From the NCBI GenBank assembly GCA_018820275.1, contig JAHJOO010000066.1, forward strand, positions 186,001 through 250,000: DNA of 64,000 nt. Direction: 5' to 3'. Positions 53,000-60,359 of the stretch are shown piece after piece (position 1 is the stretch's first letter; each line of letters begins with the position of its first letter). The DNA comes from Alphaproteobacteria bacterium. Lineage in GTDB: Bacteria; Pseudomonadota; Alphaproteobacteria; Caulobacterales; Caulobacteraceae. Under the pieces are notes generated by a model, which was not told where the DNA came from, searched no databases, and worked only from the letters and a program-made list of their open reading frames with translations. Made by a program: the position numbers and the translations under genes.

Positions 53000-53650
53000 T
53001 CAGAACATCAGATGCCTCATGCCGTGGGTGAGCATGCCGCCCAGCAGGCCGTTGATCACGACAGCTCCGGCGGTCAGGGTCAAGAGACCGAGGTAGACCA
53101 CTTCTCGTGCCGCTTCCGGTCGTCGAACCCAATGTTCCTTGGCCCACCAGCTGAGAAGACCCAGGGCCGCGATCGAGGTCCCTAGCCATCGATGATAGGC
53201 GTGGGTCGCGTCGTCCCGTCCAGGCAGCCCCATGGCGAACCACCCCAACGCTACGGCGGCGATAGCGGAGATTGCGGCCAGTGCGATGATCACGCGCGTG
53301 CCTTGGGTCAGGACCGGGCGACGAAGCGTCAGGGCGGCGATCTCGAGAAGGGCGGCGACGAGAAACAGGGCGATGGGGAAGTGGACGGCGGCCGGATGCA
53401 TGGCGCCGAGCCAACGATACAGCCGTTGCGGCATGGGTTTAGGGCCCTGATCCGCCATCTCCGCATGATCCATGTCGGAGGCCATGCCTTGCATGGCCGT
53501 CGTGCCCGACAGAGGTCCGTCGGCGGCCGACGCCGCGCTTTGGCTGCGGAACGACGTTGCCGGCTCATGATCCTCATGCGCGATTGCGGGAGCGCCAAGC
53601 GACAAGGCCAGTCCGAAGACCAGGCCAATGAGGAATTTGCGTCCTCCCAT
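53000..53650 (-). CDS. DUF2231-type membrane protein with Met/His-rich N-terminus
   Basis: A 216-aa protein: signal peptide (ending APAIA), a metal-binding-like stretch (HEDHEPATS, TAMQGMASDMDHAEMADQ), then four membrane helices with WLGAMHPAAVHFPIALFLVAALLE, the DUF2231 signature. Its role is unknown, but this layout is frequent in copper and other metal islands. The chosen ATG has a GGAG site 7 bases upstream. It is divergent from the cnrY-like gene, with facing promoter motifs between them. Confidence 0.8.
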   Translation of the reverse strand: MGGRKFLIGLVFGLALSLGAPAIAHEDHEPATSFRSQSAASAADGPLSGTTAMQGMASDMDHAEMADQGPKPMPQRLYRWLGAMHPAAVHFPIALFLVAALLEIAALTLRRPVLTQGTRVIIALAAISAIAAVALGWFAMGLPGRDDATHAYHRWLGTSIAALGLLSWWAKEHWVRRPEAAREVVYLGLLTLTAGAVVINGLLGGMLTHGMRHLMF

Positions 53651-53683
53651 AATCTCGCTCCAATAGGCGTCCCTTCCTAGACC

Positions 53684-53709
53684 TACGCAGCACCAGGCCC
53701 CCTCCCCTC
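53684..53709 (-). promoter_or_regulatory. Variant ECF-type motif upstream of the DUF2231 gene
   Basis: On the reverse strand GAGGGG (53,704-53,709) is followed after 15 bases by GCGTA (53,684-53,688), one base longer than the six exact sites. The gene start is 33 bases downstream. It faces away from the exact motif for the sigma operon. Confidence 0.45.
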
Positions 53710-53713
53710 GTTG

Positions 53714-53738
53714 GAGGGATTGCGCGGGCACCGCCGTA
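53714..53738 (+). promoter_or_regulatory. ECF-type promoter motif upstream of the cnrYXH-like operon
   Basis: GAGGGA (53,714-53,719), 14 bases, CCGTA (53,734-53,738); the first gene starts 31 bases downstream. This would make the sigma factor self-regulating, which is usual for ECF systems. Confidence 0.7.
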
Positions 53739-53769
53739 TGAGACTCTAGGGGCGCAAGGAGAGTGTTCG

Positions 53770-54051
53770 ATGTCGGTTGATCTGGATGACATTCTGACGA
53801 AATCGGCGGCGGCGCCGATCGGTCGGTCTCTCGACGGGCTGGAGTCTCTTGTCTGGAGCCGGGTCGAAGCCCTGCGTGGCGAGCGACTGGCTTCCCAGCT
53901 GCGTGTGGGGGCTGTAGCAATCGCCATGGTGACGGGTCTTACCGCGGGCGGGGTCGGCGCGACCGCTGCACCCCAGCCGCCCGGGGAAATGGCGATCTTC
54001 ACGGTCGATGCGGGTCTTTCGCCGCTGGTGAGACTGGAAACCGGTCGATGA
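53770..54051 (+). CDS. Short single-helix anti-sigma-like protein (CnrY-like)
   Basis: A 93-aa protein with a cytoplasmic part (about residues 1-42, with VDLDDILTKSAAAP), one membrane helix (about 45-64) and a short periplasmic tail. In CnrYXH systems the small membrane protein CnrY holds the sigma factor through its cytosolic segment. I call it CnrY-like from size, topology and order Y-X-H, as the sequence itself is too divergent to recognise. AAGGAG precedes the ATG. Its stop overlaps the next start (ATGA). Confidence 0.65.
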   Translation: MSVDLDDILTKSAAAPIGRSLDGLESLVWSRVEALRGERLASQLRVGAVAIAMVTGLTAGGVGATAAPQPPGEMAIFTVDAGLSPLVRLETGR

Positions 54052-54488
54052 TGCGCGGCTGGCGGGCGATCGCCCTCACGGCCGTGCTGGCGGCGCTGGC
54101 CAGCGGCGTGGGCACCTGGATTAGCGCGAGCTGGGTTCTGAGCCAGCGCGAAGCGCCGTCCCTGCACGACATCGTGCACCATGACCTGGAACTTTCGCCC
54201 GAGCAGCTGACGCGGATCGAGGCGATCGAAGCTCGGTTCGCGACGCGTCGACCCGCGCTCGAAGCGGAGGTTCAAGCGGCCAACCTCGAGCTGGCGCGCG
54301 CTATTGAACAGAGCGATGGCGACGGTCCCCAGGTGCAGGCGGCGGTCGATCATTTCCACGTTGCGATGGGCGCCCTGCAGAAGGAGACGATCGCCCACGT
54401 CTTCGAGATGCGGTCTGTGCTGACGCCTGCTCAGGCCGAGGTCTTCGATGATCGCATCGTCTCCGCGCTCGCGCCCGACGAGCGATAG
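54048..54488 (+). CDS. CnrX-like periplasmic metal sensor
   Basis: A 146-aa membrane-anchored protein (helix at about residues 8-30) with a helical periplasmic domain. It has H40-x3-H44 (LHDIVHHD), E61 and H117-x3-M121 (HVFEM). The known metal ligands of Cupriavidus CnrX are H42, H46, E63, H119 and M123, so all five are conserved with the same spacing, shifted by two. The surrounding ELSPEQLTRIEAIEARF is typical of this sensor family. It should bind metal in the periplasm and signal to the anti-sigma partner. Confidence 0.88.
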   Translation: MMRGWRAIALTAVLAALASGVGTWISASWVLSQREAPSLHDIVHHDLELSPEQLTRIEAIEARFATRRPALEAEVQAANLELARAIEQSDGDGPQVQAAVDHFHVAMGALQKETIAHVFEMRSVLTPAQAEVFDDRIVSALAPDER

Positions 54489-54496
54489 CGGTCCAG

Positions 54497-55093
54497 GTGG
54501 ATGATCCAGGCCCCCTTTCCGCGCGTGCGGCTGGAGGCGACCGCGCGGCCTTCAGCGAATTGATGCGACAGACCAAGACGGCTTTGTTCCGGGTCGTCCG
54601 CCGCTACGCGGGGGATGAGCAGGACGCTTGGGATCTGCTGCAGGACACCTACGCGGCGGCCTGGATCAACATCCACCGCTACGATCCCACGCGGCCGTTC
54701 GAAGCCTGGATCCGGACCATCGCTCTCAACAAATGCAGGGATTGGAGCCGGCGGCGGATGGTGCGACGACTGATCCGAGGCGATGTGGATTTGGCATCGC
54801 CCGAGGCGATGTCGGTGGCGGATGGGCAGGAACCGGCGGACGACCAGATTGAGTCAAGCCGGAGGTTCTCCCGATTGAACGAGGCGATGAACCGCCTCCC
54901 GCCTCATCTCAAAGCCCCACTTCTGCTCACCGCGATCGAAGGCCACAGCCAGGCGGAAACTGCCGACATGCTCGGCGTGTCGATCAAGGCGGTGGAGACA
55001 CGGGTGGCCCGTGCCCGTCGAAAATTGCTGGAGCTTCTCGGCGACGATGGGCGTCGGGTCTCCGATAACGTCGCCCCGCGGTCGCGGGTGTGA
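54497..55093 (+). CDS. ECF RNA polymerase sigma factor (CnrH-like)
   Basis: A 198-aa ECF sigma factor with sigma2 (AFSELMRQTKTALFRVVRRY, DAWDLLQDTYAAAWINIHRYD, FEAWIRTIALNKCRDWSRRR) and sigma4 (LPPHLKAPLLLTAIEGHSQAETADMLGVSIKAVETRVARARRKLLELL). A GTG start lies 8 bases after the cnrX-like stop. Held by the CnrY-like protein and released when the sensor binds metal, it is the candidate reader of the GAGGGN-N14-[G/C]CGTA motif. Confidence 0.93.
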   Translation: MDDPGPLSARAAGGDRAAFSELMRQTKTALFRVVRRYAGDEQDAWDLLQDTYAAAWINIHRYDPTRPFEAWIRTIALNKCRDWSRRRMVRRLIRGDVDLASPEAMSVADGQEPADDQIESSRRFSRLNEAMNRLPPHLKAPLLLTAIEGHSQAETADMLGVSIKAVETRVARARRKLLELLGDDGRRVSDNVAPRSRV

Positions 55094-55116
55094 GGGCTGG
55101 AGCCCGCCGCCGCGTA
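55092..55116 (+). promoter_or_regulatory. ECF-type promoter motif upstream of the lipoprotein-copC2 pair
   Basis: GAGGGC (55,092-55,097), 14 bases, GCGTA (55,112-55,116). It overlaps the last codon of the sigma gene, and the lipoprotein start is 61 bases downstream. Confidence 0.7.
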
Positions 55117-55177
55117 ATTCAGTATGAAGGTGCTGCCGGAGTTTGGATCCGACAGTCGCCATCCAGGAGTTTGTCGC

Positions 55178-55501
55178 ATGAGAGTTTTGATCCTGGCCGC
55201 GGGCGCGGCGTTCACCTTGGCGGCCTGCCAGCCCGCCGCCGATCCCCAGCCTGTCGATGCGGAGGCGACGGCCGAGGTCACGCCGACAGCCCCAGTGGAG
55301 GCGGTTCCGGCAGCCGCAGCGGAGGAGGCCGCTTCGCCCCCGGCCGCCGCGGTCGAGGCGGCTCCATCGGCTCGGGCGCCGGCGCCCCGCCCGGCGCCCA
55401 CGGCTGCGCCGGAGCCCGATCCGACGCCGCCGCCCGCCGATCCGATGGCGGGCCATGACATGTCCAAGATGGACGGCATGACCATGCCGCCCAAGCAGTA
55501 G
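55178..55501 (+). CDS. Pro/Ala-rich lipoprotein with Met/His copper-binding-like tail
   Basis: A 107-aa lipoprotein (lipobox LAAC). A long low-complexity Ala/Pro/Glu linker (about residues 20-85) leads to a C-terminal MAGHDMSKMDGMTMPP, the same GHDMS style as the CopB repeats. The ATG has an AGGAG site. A copper-binding or chaperone role in the periplasm is inferred from the tail and context. copC2 follows 26 bases later with a similar AGGAG-TTT leader. Confidence 0.75.
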   Translation: MRVLILAAGAAFTLAACQPAADPQPVDAEATAEVTPTAPVEAVPAAAAEEAASPPAAAVEAAPSARAPAPRPAPTAAPEPDPTPPPADPMAGHDMSKMDGMTMPPKQ

Positions 55502-55527
55502 TTCGCCTCAAGCATCAGGAGTTTTTC

Positions 55528-55938
55528 ATGAAGTGCTCAATCCTTGCCGGTTTCGTCGCCCTCGCGGCCTTGGCCCCCCTCTCGATCGCCCAAGCCCAGA
55601 GCCATTCCCATTCGGGCATGTCGGCTCAAGAACACACCGCCATGCAGACGCCGGCGTCTGGCGTCGTGACGAGCCCGGCGGACAACGCCATGCTCGCCGC
55701 TGCCCCTACGACGTTTTCGGCGACCTTTCCCCACGCCATGGTCCTGACGTCGCTGCGGTTGACCGGCGCGCCCTCCGGCGAGCCGATCGAAGTGGCGGTC
55801 GCCGCGGACGCACAGCCGGCGACCACCGTCACCACCCCCCTCCCCGTGTTGGCCCCCGGCTCCTACTCCGCCGCCTGGAGTGCGAAAGGCGCCGATGGAC
55901 ATGAAATGACAGGCGTCGTGCGGTTCATGGTTCACTGA
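55528..55938 (+). CDS. Second CopC-type copper-binding protein
   Basis: A 136-aa exported protein; the signal ends AQAQ and the mature start is SHSHSGMSAQEHTAM, an added His/Met segment. The CopC beta-sandwich part (SPADNAMLAAAPTTFSATFPHAM) ends with GADGHEMTGVVRFMVH. It differs from the copC at 47,689 in lacking a mature N-terminal His directly at the fold. It may be a CopC/CopK-like buffer. An intrinsic terminator follows. Confidence 0.85.
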   Translation: MKCSILAGFVALAALAPLSIAQAQSHSHSGMSAQEHTAMQTPASGVVTSPADNAMLAAAPTTFSATFPHAMVLTSLRLTGAPSGEPIEVAVAADAQPATTVTTPLPVLAPGSYSAAWSAKGADGHEMTGVVRFMVH

Positions 55939-55981
55939 GACGGCGGCCTCCTCCCCCGAGGGGCCAAGGCTGACGTGAAGG

Positions 55982-56012
55982 AACGCCGCGCAGTTCGCTG
56001 TGCGGCGTTTTT
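55982..56012 (+). terminator. Intrinsic terminator after copC2
   Basis: AACGCCGC (55,982-55,989) and GCGGCGTT (56,002-56,009) form a stem followed by further T residues, ending the lipoprotein-copC2 transcript. Confidence 0.85.
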
Positions 56013-56430
56013 CGCGTCAGTGCTCAATGTCTCCCCTGGCGATTGATCTGACGGAGCGGTGTCGCGTCTGAGACGTCACTCGCCGCTACATCGAAGCACC
56101 CGGCAAGGTAGAAGCGTTGCAAAAGTCGATAGGCACTGCAGGCGGCGCCAGACGAGCTTGCCGGCTTGATGGCCGTCTTTGGCTTTGATCGCCCCGGCAC
56201 CCTTACTGGACATCTCGCCCGACCCGACTTTGTTGGAGAGCCGCTCATCGGAAACGCCGATGGCCACTAACGAGGCAGACCTCAGCGTTAGGAACGCACC
56301 CCGACACGCTGCGGCCACCTTGGACCCGACGACGACCCGCACAGGAGTGCCGCTGCGCCGAGCCTGCGAGCAGCCGCTCCCTGGCTCGATGAGCCAGGGA
56401 GCGGACAACGTCAGCCGAAGACGATGTGCC
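56013..56430. other. Intergenic stretch with weak coding remnants
   Basis: Around 56,080-56,270 on the plus strand two short frames look protein-like: one begins RYIEAPGKVEALQ, the next, one frame over, reads DELAGLMAVFGFDRPGTL and ends at a TAA near 56,270. In-frame stops break both. This could be a decayed gene, but I do not recognise the family and the evidence is weak. Confidence 0.3.
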
Positions 56431-57858
56431 CTAGAACCACGTCCGGATACCGACCACAAACCGGGTCTCTTCCGAGTTCTTGCCATCGGCTTCGAGGAAG
56501 TCTGCCGTGCCCCCGAAGCTCTTGGTCCACTCCAGACCGACGTAGGGCGCGAACTCCTTGCGGAACTCATACCGTAGCCGCGCCCCGACCTGGAGCGTCG
56601 ACAGGCCTGACCCGATCCCCAGCTCGGGGATGTCCTCCGCCGAAAACACCACCTCCGCCCGAGGCTGGACGATCCAGCGGTTGGTGATGCGTTGGTCGTA
56701 TTCGGCCTCCGCCCGCGCCGTCAGCTCGCCCTTGTTGGAGAGGAACGCCGCAGCATCGACTTCGAACCAGTAGGGCGCCAGCCCCTGCACACCCACGACG
56801 AGGTCGGTCCGGTCGCCCTCGGGGCGGTAGGTCTGGCGCACGCCGGCCTGGAAGTCGAAGAACGGTCGGATCGCGCGGCTGTAGAGGGCCTGGAGCTCCG
56901 CCTCTTCGACGTCGCCGTCGAATGCCCCCTCCCCTTCGGATTTCCACCAGAAGCGGGTGATGTCTCCGCCGATCCATCCTTGGGCATCCCAGCCGAATCC
57001 CTCTTCGCCGTCTCCAAAGCTGGCTTCGAGCTGGTCGAGGATGACGGCGGTGGTGCGCACGTCCCCATTTTCGACCCGCAGCTGCTCGCGCGCCGCCGCC
57101 ATCTCCGCAGGATCGAAGAAAGCGTCGGCGGCGTGGGCCGGGCCGCGCGTCGCACCCGGCGGGAGAGGCATCTCGGGCGGGCGACCCGGATTGTCCGCGC
57201 TCGTCGGCACGTTCGGCGGCATGGCCATGGCGGACATATCATGCCCAGGGGGCATCTGGCCCATGGCGGACATGTCGTGCCCCGCGTGAGGGTCCGGCTG
57301 ACCGGCCGTGGCCGGCCGCTGGCCAGCCTGCATCGCCGACATGTCGTGGCCGGCGTGTGGATCCGGCTGGCTTCCGGCGGACGACTGTTGGCCGCTCTGC
57401 ATGGTCGACATGTCGTGGCCCGCCGGCATAGCCGGGGCCGCCGCCGCCTGACCCATGGCCGACATGTCATGCCCGGCGTGAGGGTTCGGCTGAACGCCGG
57501 TTGGGGCTGGCTGGCTGGTCTGCATCGTCGACATGTCGTGGCCGGCGTGAAGATCGTGATGGCCGGACCCTGTCGGCGCAGCCTGCCCCATCGCCGACAT
57601 ATCGTGGCCCGCGTGCGGATCCGTCGCCGCCTGCGCCCGCTCGGGCACGGCGCCGATCGGGCAGACGGGGGCGCCAGGCGCGCCAGCCCGGGACGGATCT
57701 CCGGTCGGTGCGCCGCGCCGCACACAGCCCGCCGGCAGCGGGGCGGCGGGCTGTGCAGCGGCCGATGCCGGTCGGTGCCCGGCGTGGCTCTGAGCAAAGA
57801 CCGGGCTGGCCGAGGCGGCGATCAGCAGGGGAACGAGACCGACAGATCGGCGGATCAT
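56431..57858 (-). CDS. copB: Copper resistance protein CopB (outer membrane) with GHDMS repeats
   Basis: A 475-aa exported CopB. After the signal (ending SPVFA), residues about 75-215 carry seven GHDMS(A/T)M units, a Met/His copper-binding region. The C-terminal half is an outer-membrane beta barrel (WWKSEGEGAFDGDVEEAELQALYSRAIRPFFDFQAG, WIVQPRAEVVFSAED, ETRFVVGIRTWF). The ATG overlaps the copA stop (ATGA) and has a GGAGG site. With CopA it sequesters or oxidises periplasmic copper. Confidence 0.95.
   Translation of the reverse strand: MIRRSVGLVPLLIAASASPVFAQSHAGHRPASAAAQPAAPLPAGCVRRGAPTGDPSRAGAPGAPVCPIGAVPERAQAATDPHAGHDMSAMGQAAPTGSGHHDLHAGHDMSTMQTSQPAPTGVQPNPHAGHDMSAMGQAAAAPAMPAGHDMSTMQSGQQSSAGSQPDPHAGHDMSAMQAGQRPATAGQPDPHAGHDMSAMGQMPPGHDMSAMAMPPNVPTSADNPGRPPEMPLPPGATRGPAHAADAFFDPAEMAAAREQLRVENGDVRTTAVILDQLEASFGDGEEGFGWDAQGWIGGDITRFWWKSEGEGAFDGDVEEAELQALYSRAIRPFFDFQAGVRQTYRPEGDRTDLVVGVQGLAPYWFEVDAAAFLSNKGELTARAEAEYDQRITNRWIVQPRAEVVFSAEDIPELGIGSGLSTLQVGARLRYEFRKEFAPYVGLEWTKSFGGTADFLEADGKNSEETRFVVGIRTWF
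57221..57622 (-). repeat. In-frame GHDMS(A/T)M repeats within copB
   Basis: Seven imperfect copies of a unit around (D/N)PHAGHDMS(A/T)M, separated by 7-21 residue linkers. They are coding and likely copper-binding. Repeat number in such tracts can vary by slippage or recombination. Confidence 0.9.
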
Positions 57859-59723
57859 GACGCGCCTCCTTCCAAGGGACGAACAGTGACCACATTGAAC
57901 ATGCCGGCGTGCATGTGCATCAGCATGTGGCAGTGGAAGGCCCAGTCGCCCGGCGCGTCCGCGGTCAGATCGAAGGTGACCTTGCCTCCCGGCGCGACGT
58001 TGACCGTGTGTTTGAGCGGCTGATGTCCTTCGGGTCCGCCCGTCACCAGCTCGAAGAAGTGGCCGTGCAGGTGGATGGGGTGGGCCATCATCGTGTCGTT
58101 GACCAGGGTCACCCGCACCCGCTCGTTCAGCTCGAAGCGGATCGGCTCGACGATCTCGGAAAACTTTCTCCCGTCGAAGCCCCACATGAACCGTTCCATG
58201 TTGCCGGTCAGGTGGATCTCCATCGTCCGGGACGGCGGGCGCTGATCCTTGTTCGGCGCCAGCGACACCAGGTCGGTGTAGACCAGCACACGGTGGGGAA
58301 CGTCCTGTAGCCCGAGCGGGCGCTCGCCAAGCCGGTTGGCCGGAGCCATAGCGATGGAGTCCACGCCCACCCCGACGGCCATGTCAGGCGGGGCATTGTT
58401 CGGGTCGCGCATATTCATGCCCGCCATCCCGCCATGAGCCATCCCGGCCATCGCACCCCCGGACTGCGTCGCCATGGCGCCGTGATCCATCCCCGCCATG
58501 GCTCCGCCCGCGGAACCGGCCATGGCCCCATGGTCCATTCCCGCCATCGCACCATTCTGTGAGCCACCCATCGCGCCATGGTCCATTCCGGCCATGTTCC
58601 CGTGATCCATGCCGCCCATACCCATGTCGCGCATGGTCAGGTTCGGGACCTCGCGCAGCGGCGGAACCTCGGCCGTCATGCCTAGGCGGGGGGCCAAGGT
58701 GGCCCGGCCCATTCCGGAGCGGTCGATGGCCTCGGAGACGATGGTGTAGGCGCGGTCCTCGGTCGGCCGGACGATGACGTCATACGTCTCGGCGACCGAG
58801 ATCTGGAACTCGTCGGTCTCGACGGGACGCACGTTCTCGCCGTCGGCATTAACCACCGTCATCGGCAGGCCGGGGATGCGGACGTTGAAGATCGACATGG
58901 CCGAGGCGTTGATGACGCGCAGCCGGACCCGTTCTCCCGGCCGGAACAGGCCCGTCCAGTTCTCCTGGGGCCCGTGACCGTTGATCAGATAGGTGTAGGT
59001 GGTGCCGTTGACGTCGAGGATGTCGCGCGGATCCATCCGCATTTCGCCCCACATCCGGCGCTCTTCCAGGCTGAAGCGGTCGCTGCCGTCGAAGAGACCT
59101 GAAAGGCTGGTCCGTTGCCGGTTGAAGTAGCCAGGGCTCTTCTTCAGCTTGTCGAGGATTTCATGCGGATTCATGAAACTCCAGTCCGACAGGACCAGCA
59201 CATGCTCGCGGTCGTAGGCCACGGGGTCGGCGCCCGCCGGGTCGACGACGATCGGGCCGTAGTGCCCCAGAGCCTCCTGAAGGCCGGAGTGGCTATGGTA
59301 CCAGAAGGTTCCCGATTGGATCAGCGGGAACTCGTACACGAAGGTCTCGCGGGGGCGGATGCCGGGGAAGCTGACCCCCGGAACGCCATCCATGTGGAAC
59401 GGGAGAAGAATGCCGTGCCAGTGAATGGAGGTGTCTTCGTCCAGGGTGTTGGTCACCGACAGCCGCACATTCTGGCCTTCCCGCAGGCGCAGAAGCGGCG
59501 CGGGGAGCACGCCGTTGATCGTGGTGGCCGTAGCGGTCCGCCCGTTCACGGTGAAGGGAGAATGACCGATGGTCAGATCGACGTTCGGGCCCGTCAGCGT
59601 GGGCAGGTCGGCCCGCAACCCCGGTGAGCCCGTCTGGGCCCAGGCGGGCATCAGGCCCTGCAAGGCCGCAAGGCCCGCCCCCGCGGTGGCGCCGCGCAGC
59701 AGCATTCGACGATCCAGCTTCAT
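57855..59723 (-). CDS. copA: Multicopper oxidase CopA, Tat-exported
   Basis: A 622-aa multicopper oxidase that oxidises Cu(I) in the periplasm. The Tat-type start (DRRMLLRGATAGAGLAAL) leads into three cupredoxin domains. Copper ligands are HWHG and WYHSHS in domain 1 and HPIHLHGHFF and HCHMLMHMHAGM in domain 3. A Met/His-rich insert (about residues 361-430) has many MAGMDHGAM units. It heads copA-copB and is preceded by an ECF-type motif. Confidence 0.96.
   Translation of the reverse strand: MKLDRRMLLRGATAGAGLAALQGLMPAWAQTGSPGLRADLPTLTGPNVDLTIGHSPFTVNGRTATATTINGVLPAPLLRLREGQNVRLSVTNTLDEDTSIHWHGILLPFHMDGVPGVSFPGIRPRETFVYEFPLIQSGTFWYHSHSGLQEALGHYGPIVVDPAGADPVAYDREHVLVLSDWSFMNPHEILDKLKKSPGYFNRQRTSLSGLFDGSDRFSLEERRMWGEMRMDPRDILDVNGTTYTYLINGHGPQENWTGLFRPGERVRLRVINASAMSIFNVRIPGLPMTVVNADGENVRPVETDEFQISVAETYDVIVRPTEDRAYTIVSEAIDRSGMGRATLAPRLGMTAEVPPLREVPNLTMRDMGMGGMDHGNMAGMDHGAMGGSQNGAMAGMDHGAMAGSAGGAMAGMDHGAMATQSGGAMAGMAHGGMAGMNMRDPNNAPPDMAVGVGVDSIAMAPANRLGERPLGLQDVPHRVLVYTDLVSLAPNKDQRPPSRTMEIHLTGNMERFMWGFDGRKFSEIVEPIRFELNERVRVTLVNDTMMAHPIHLHGHFFELVTGGPEGHQPLKHTVNVAPGGKVTFDLTADAPGDWAFHCHMLMHMHAGMFNVVTVRPLEGGAS
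58410..58640 (-). repeat. In-frame MDHG/Met-rich repeats within copA
   Basis: A tract encoding repeated (M)AGMDHGAM-like units with Gly/Ser spacers, plus TMRDMGMGG at its upstream side. It is coding and probably a copper-binding loop. Confidence 0.9.
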
Positions 59724-59780
59724 GGGATGCTCCTGAAAGACGGGATCGCCGCCTCCGCGAGACGGCGATCTATAGGGTTT

Positions 59781-59805
59781 TACGCAGACGCGACGGTCGG
59801 CCCTC
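59781..59805 (-). promoter_or_regulatory. ECF-type promoter motif upstream of copA-copB
   Basis: On the reverse strand GAGGGC (59,800-59,805), 14 bases, GCGTA (59,781-59,785). The copA start lies 57 bases downstream. Confidence 0.7.
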
Positions 59806-59861
59806 GCGACAGGCTGCCGCAGTGCCGGCCCGGCGAACGATTTCCGACGCCAGGTGCGGGA

Positions 59862-60332
59862 CTACCGCCGCGCGAGGAGCGCCTTCATCTGCGCGATCTC
59901 CTGTTCCTGGGATCTGACGATGTCCTCGCAAAGACCGAGGACCTCAGGATCCGTCAAGGACGCCTGCTGACACATGAGGATTGCGCCCGAATGGTGCGGG
60001 ATCATCGAGCGCAGGAACTCGGTGTCGCCCACCGCCGCCTGCGTCCGCATGCCGTACAAGCTGCCAAGGAACACCAGGGCGGCGGCACCGCCGATGAGCA
60101 GATTGGTCCGCTTCGACGGATACATCGATCGCATGAAGATCAACATGAGGATCGCCATGGGCGAAACCATCATCAAGGTCATGTATACGTTGTTGAGATT
60201 GAAGTAAAAATGATCGAGCGAGGCGATCATCGTGTACATCACCAAATACATGATGATGAAATCCAGGACGAGCTCCAGCCCGAACGACCGGTAGCTCCCC
60301 TTCATCGTGTGTCCTGCGTTCATGGTCTCCAT
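59862..60332 (-). CDS. Membrane protein with C-terminal DUF305 domain
   Basis: A 156-aa protein. An N-terminal segment (about residues 15-90) with three membrane helices, rich in Met, Tyr, Phe and Ile, is followed by a DUF305 part (EFLRSMIPHHSGAILMCQQASL, EDIVRSQEQEIAQMKALL). The ATG with AAGGAGG is preferred over a TTG at 60,350. The membrane part is clearly more AT-rich than its neighbours. DUF305 proteins bind metals such as copper. It follows the tandem DUF305 gene by 27 bases. Confidence 0.85.
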   Translation of the reverse strand: METMNAGHTMKGSYRSFGLELVLDFIIMYLVMYTMIASLDHFYFNLNNVYMTLMMVSPMAILMLIFMRSMYPSKRTNLLIGGAAALVFLGSLYGMRTQAAVGDTEFLRSMIPHHSGAILMCQQASLTDPEVLGLCEDIVRSQEQEIAQMKALLARR

Positions 60333-60359
60333 GGATCCGCCCTCCTTCAAACGCCCATC

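Noticed and set aside
57221-57622. Regular repeats that could suggest a CRISPR array
   Set aside because: The units are in frame within copB, vary in length and encode Met/His motifs; spacers are not unique sequences of constant size.
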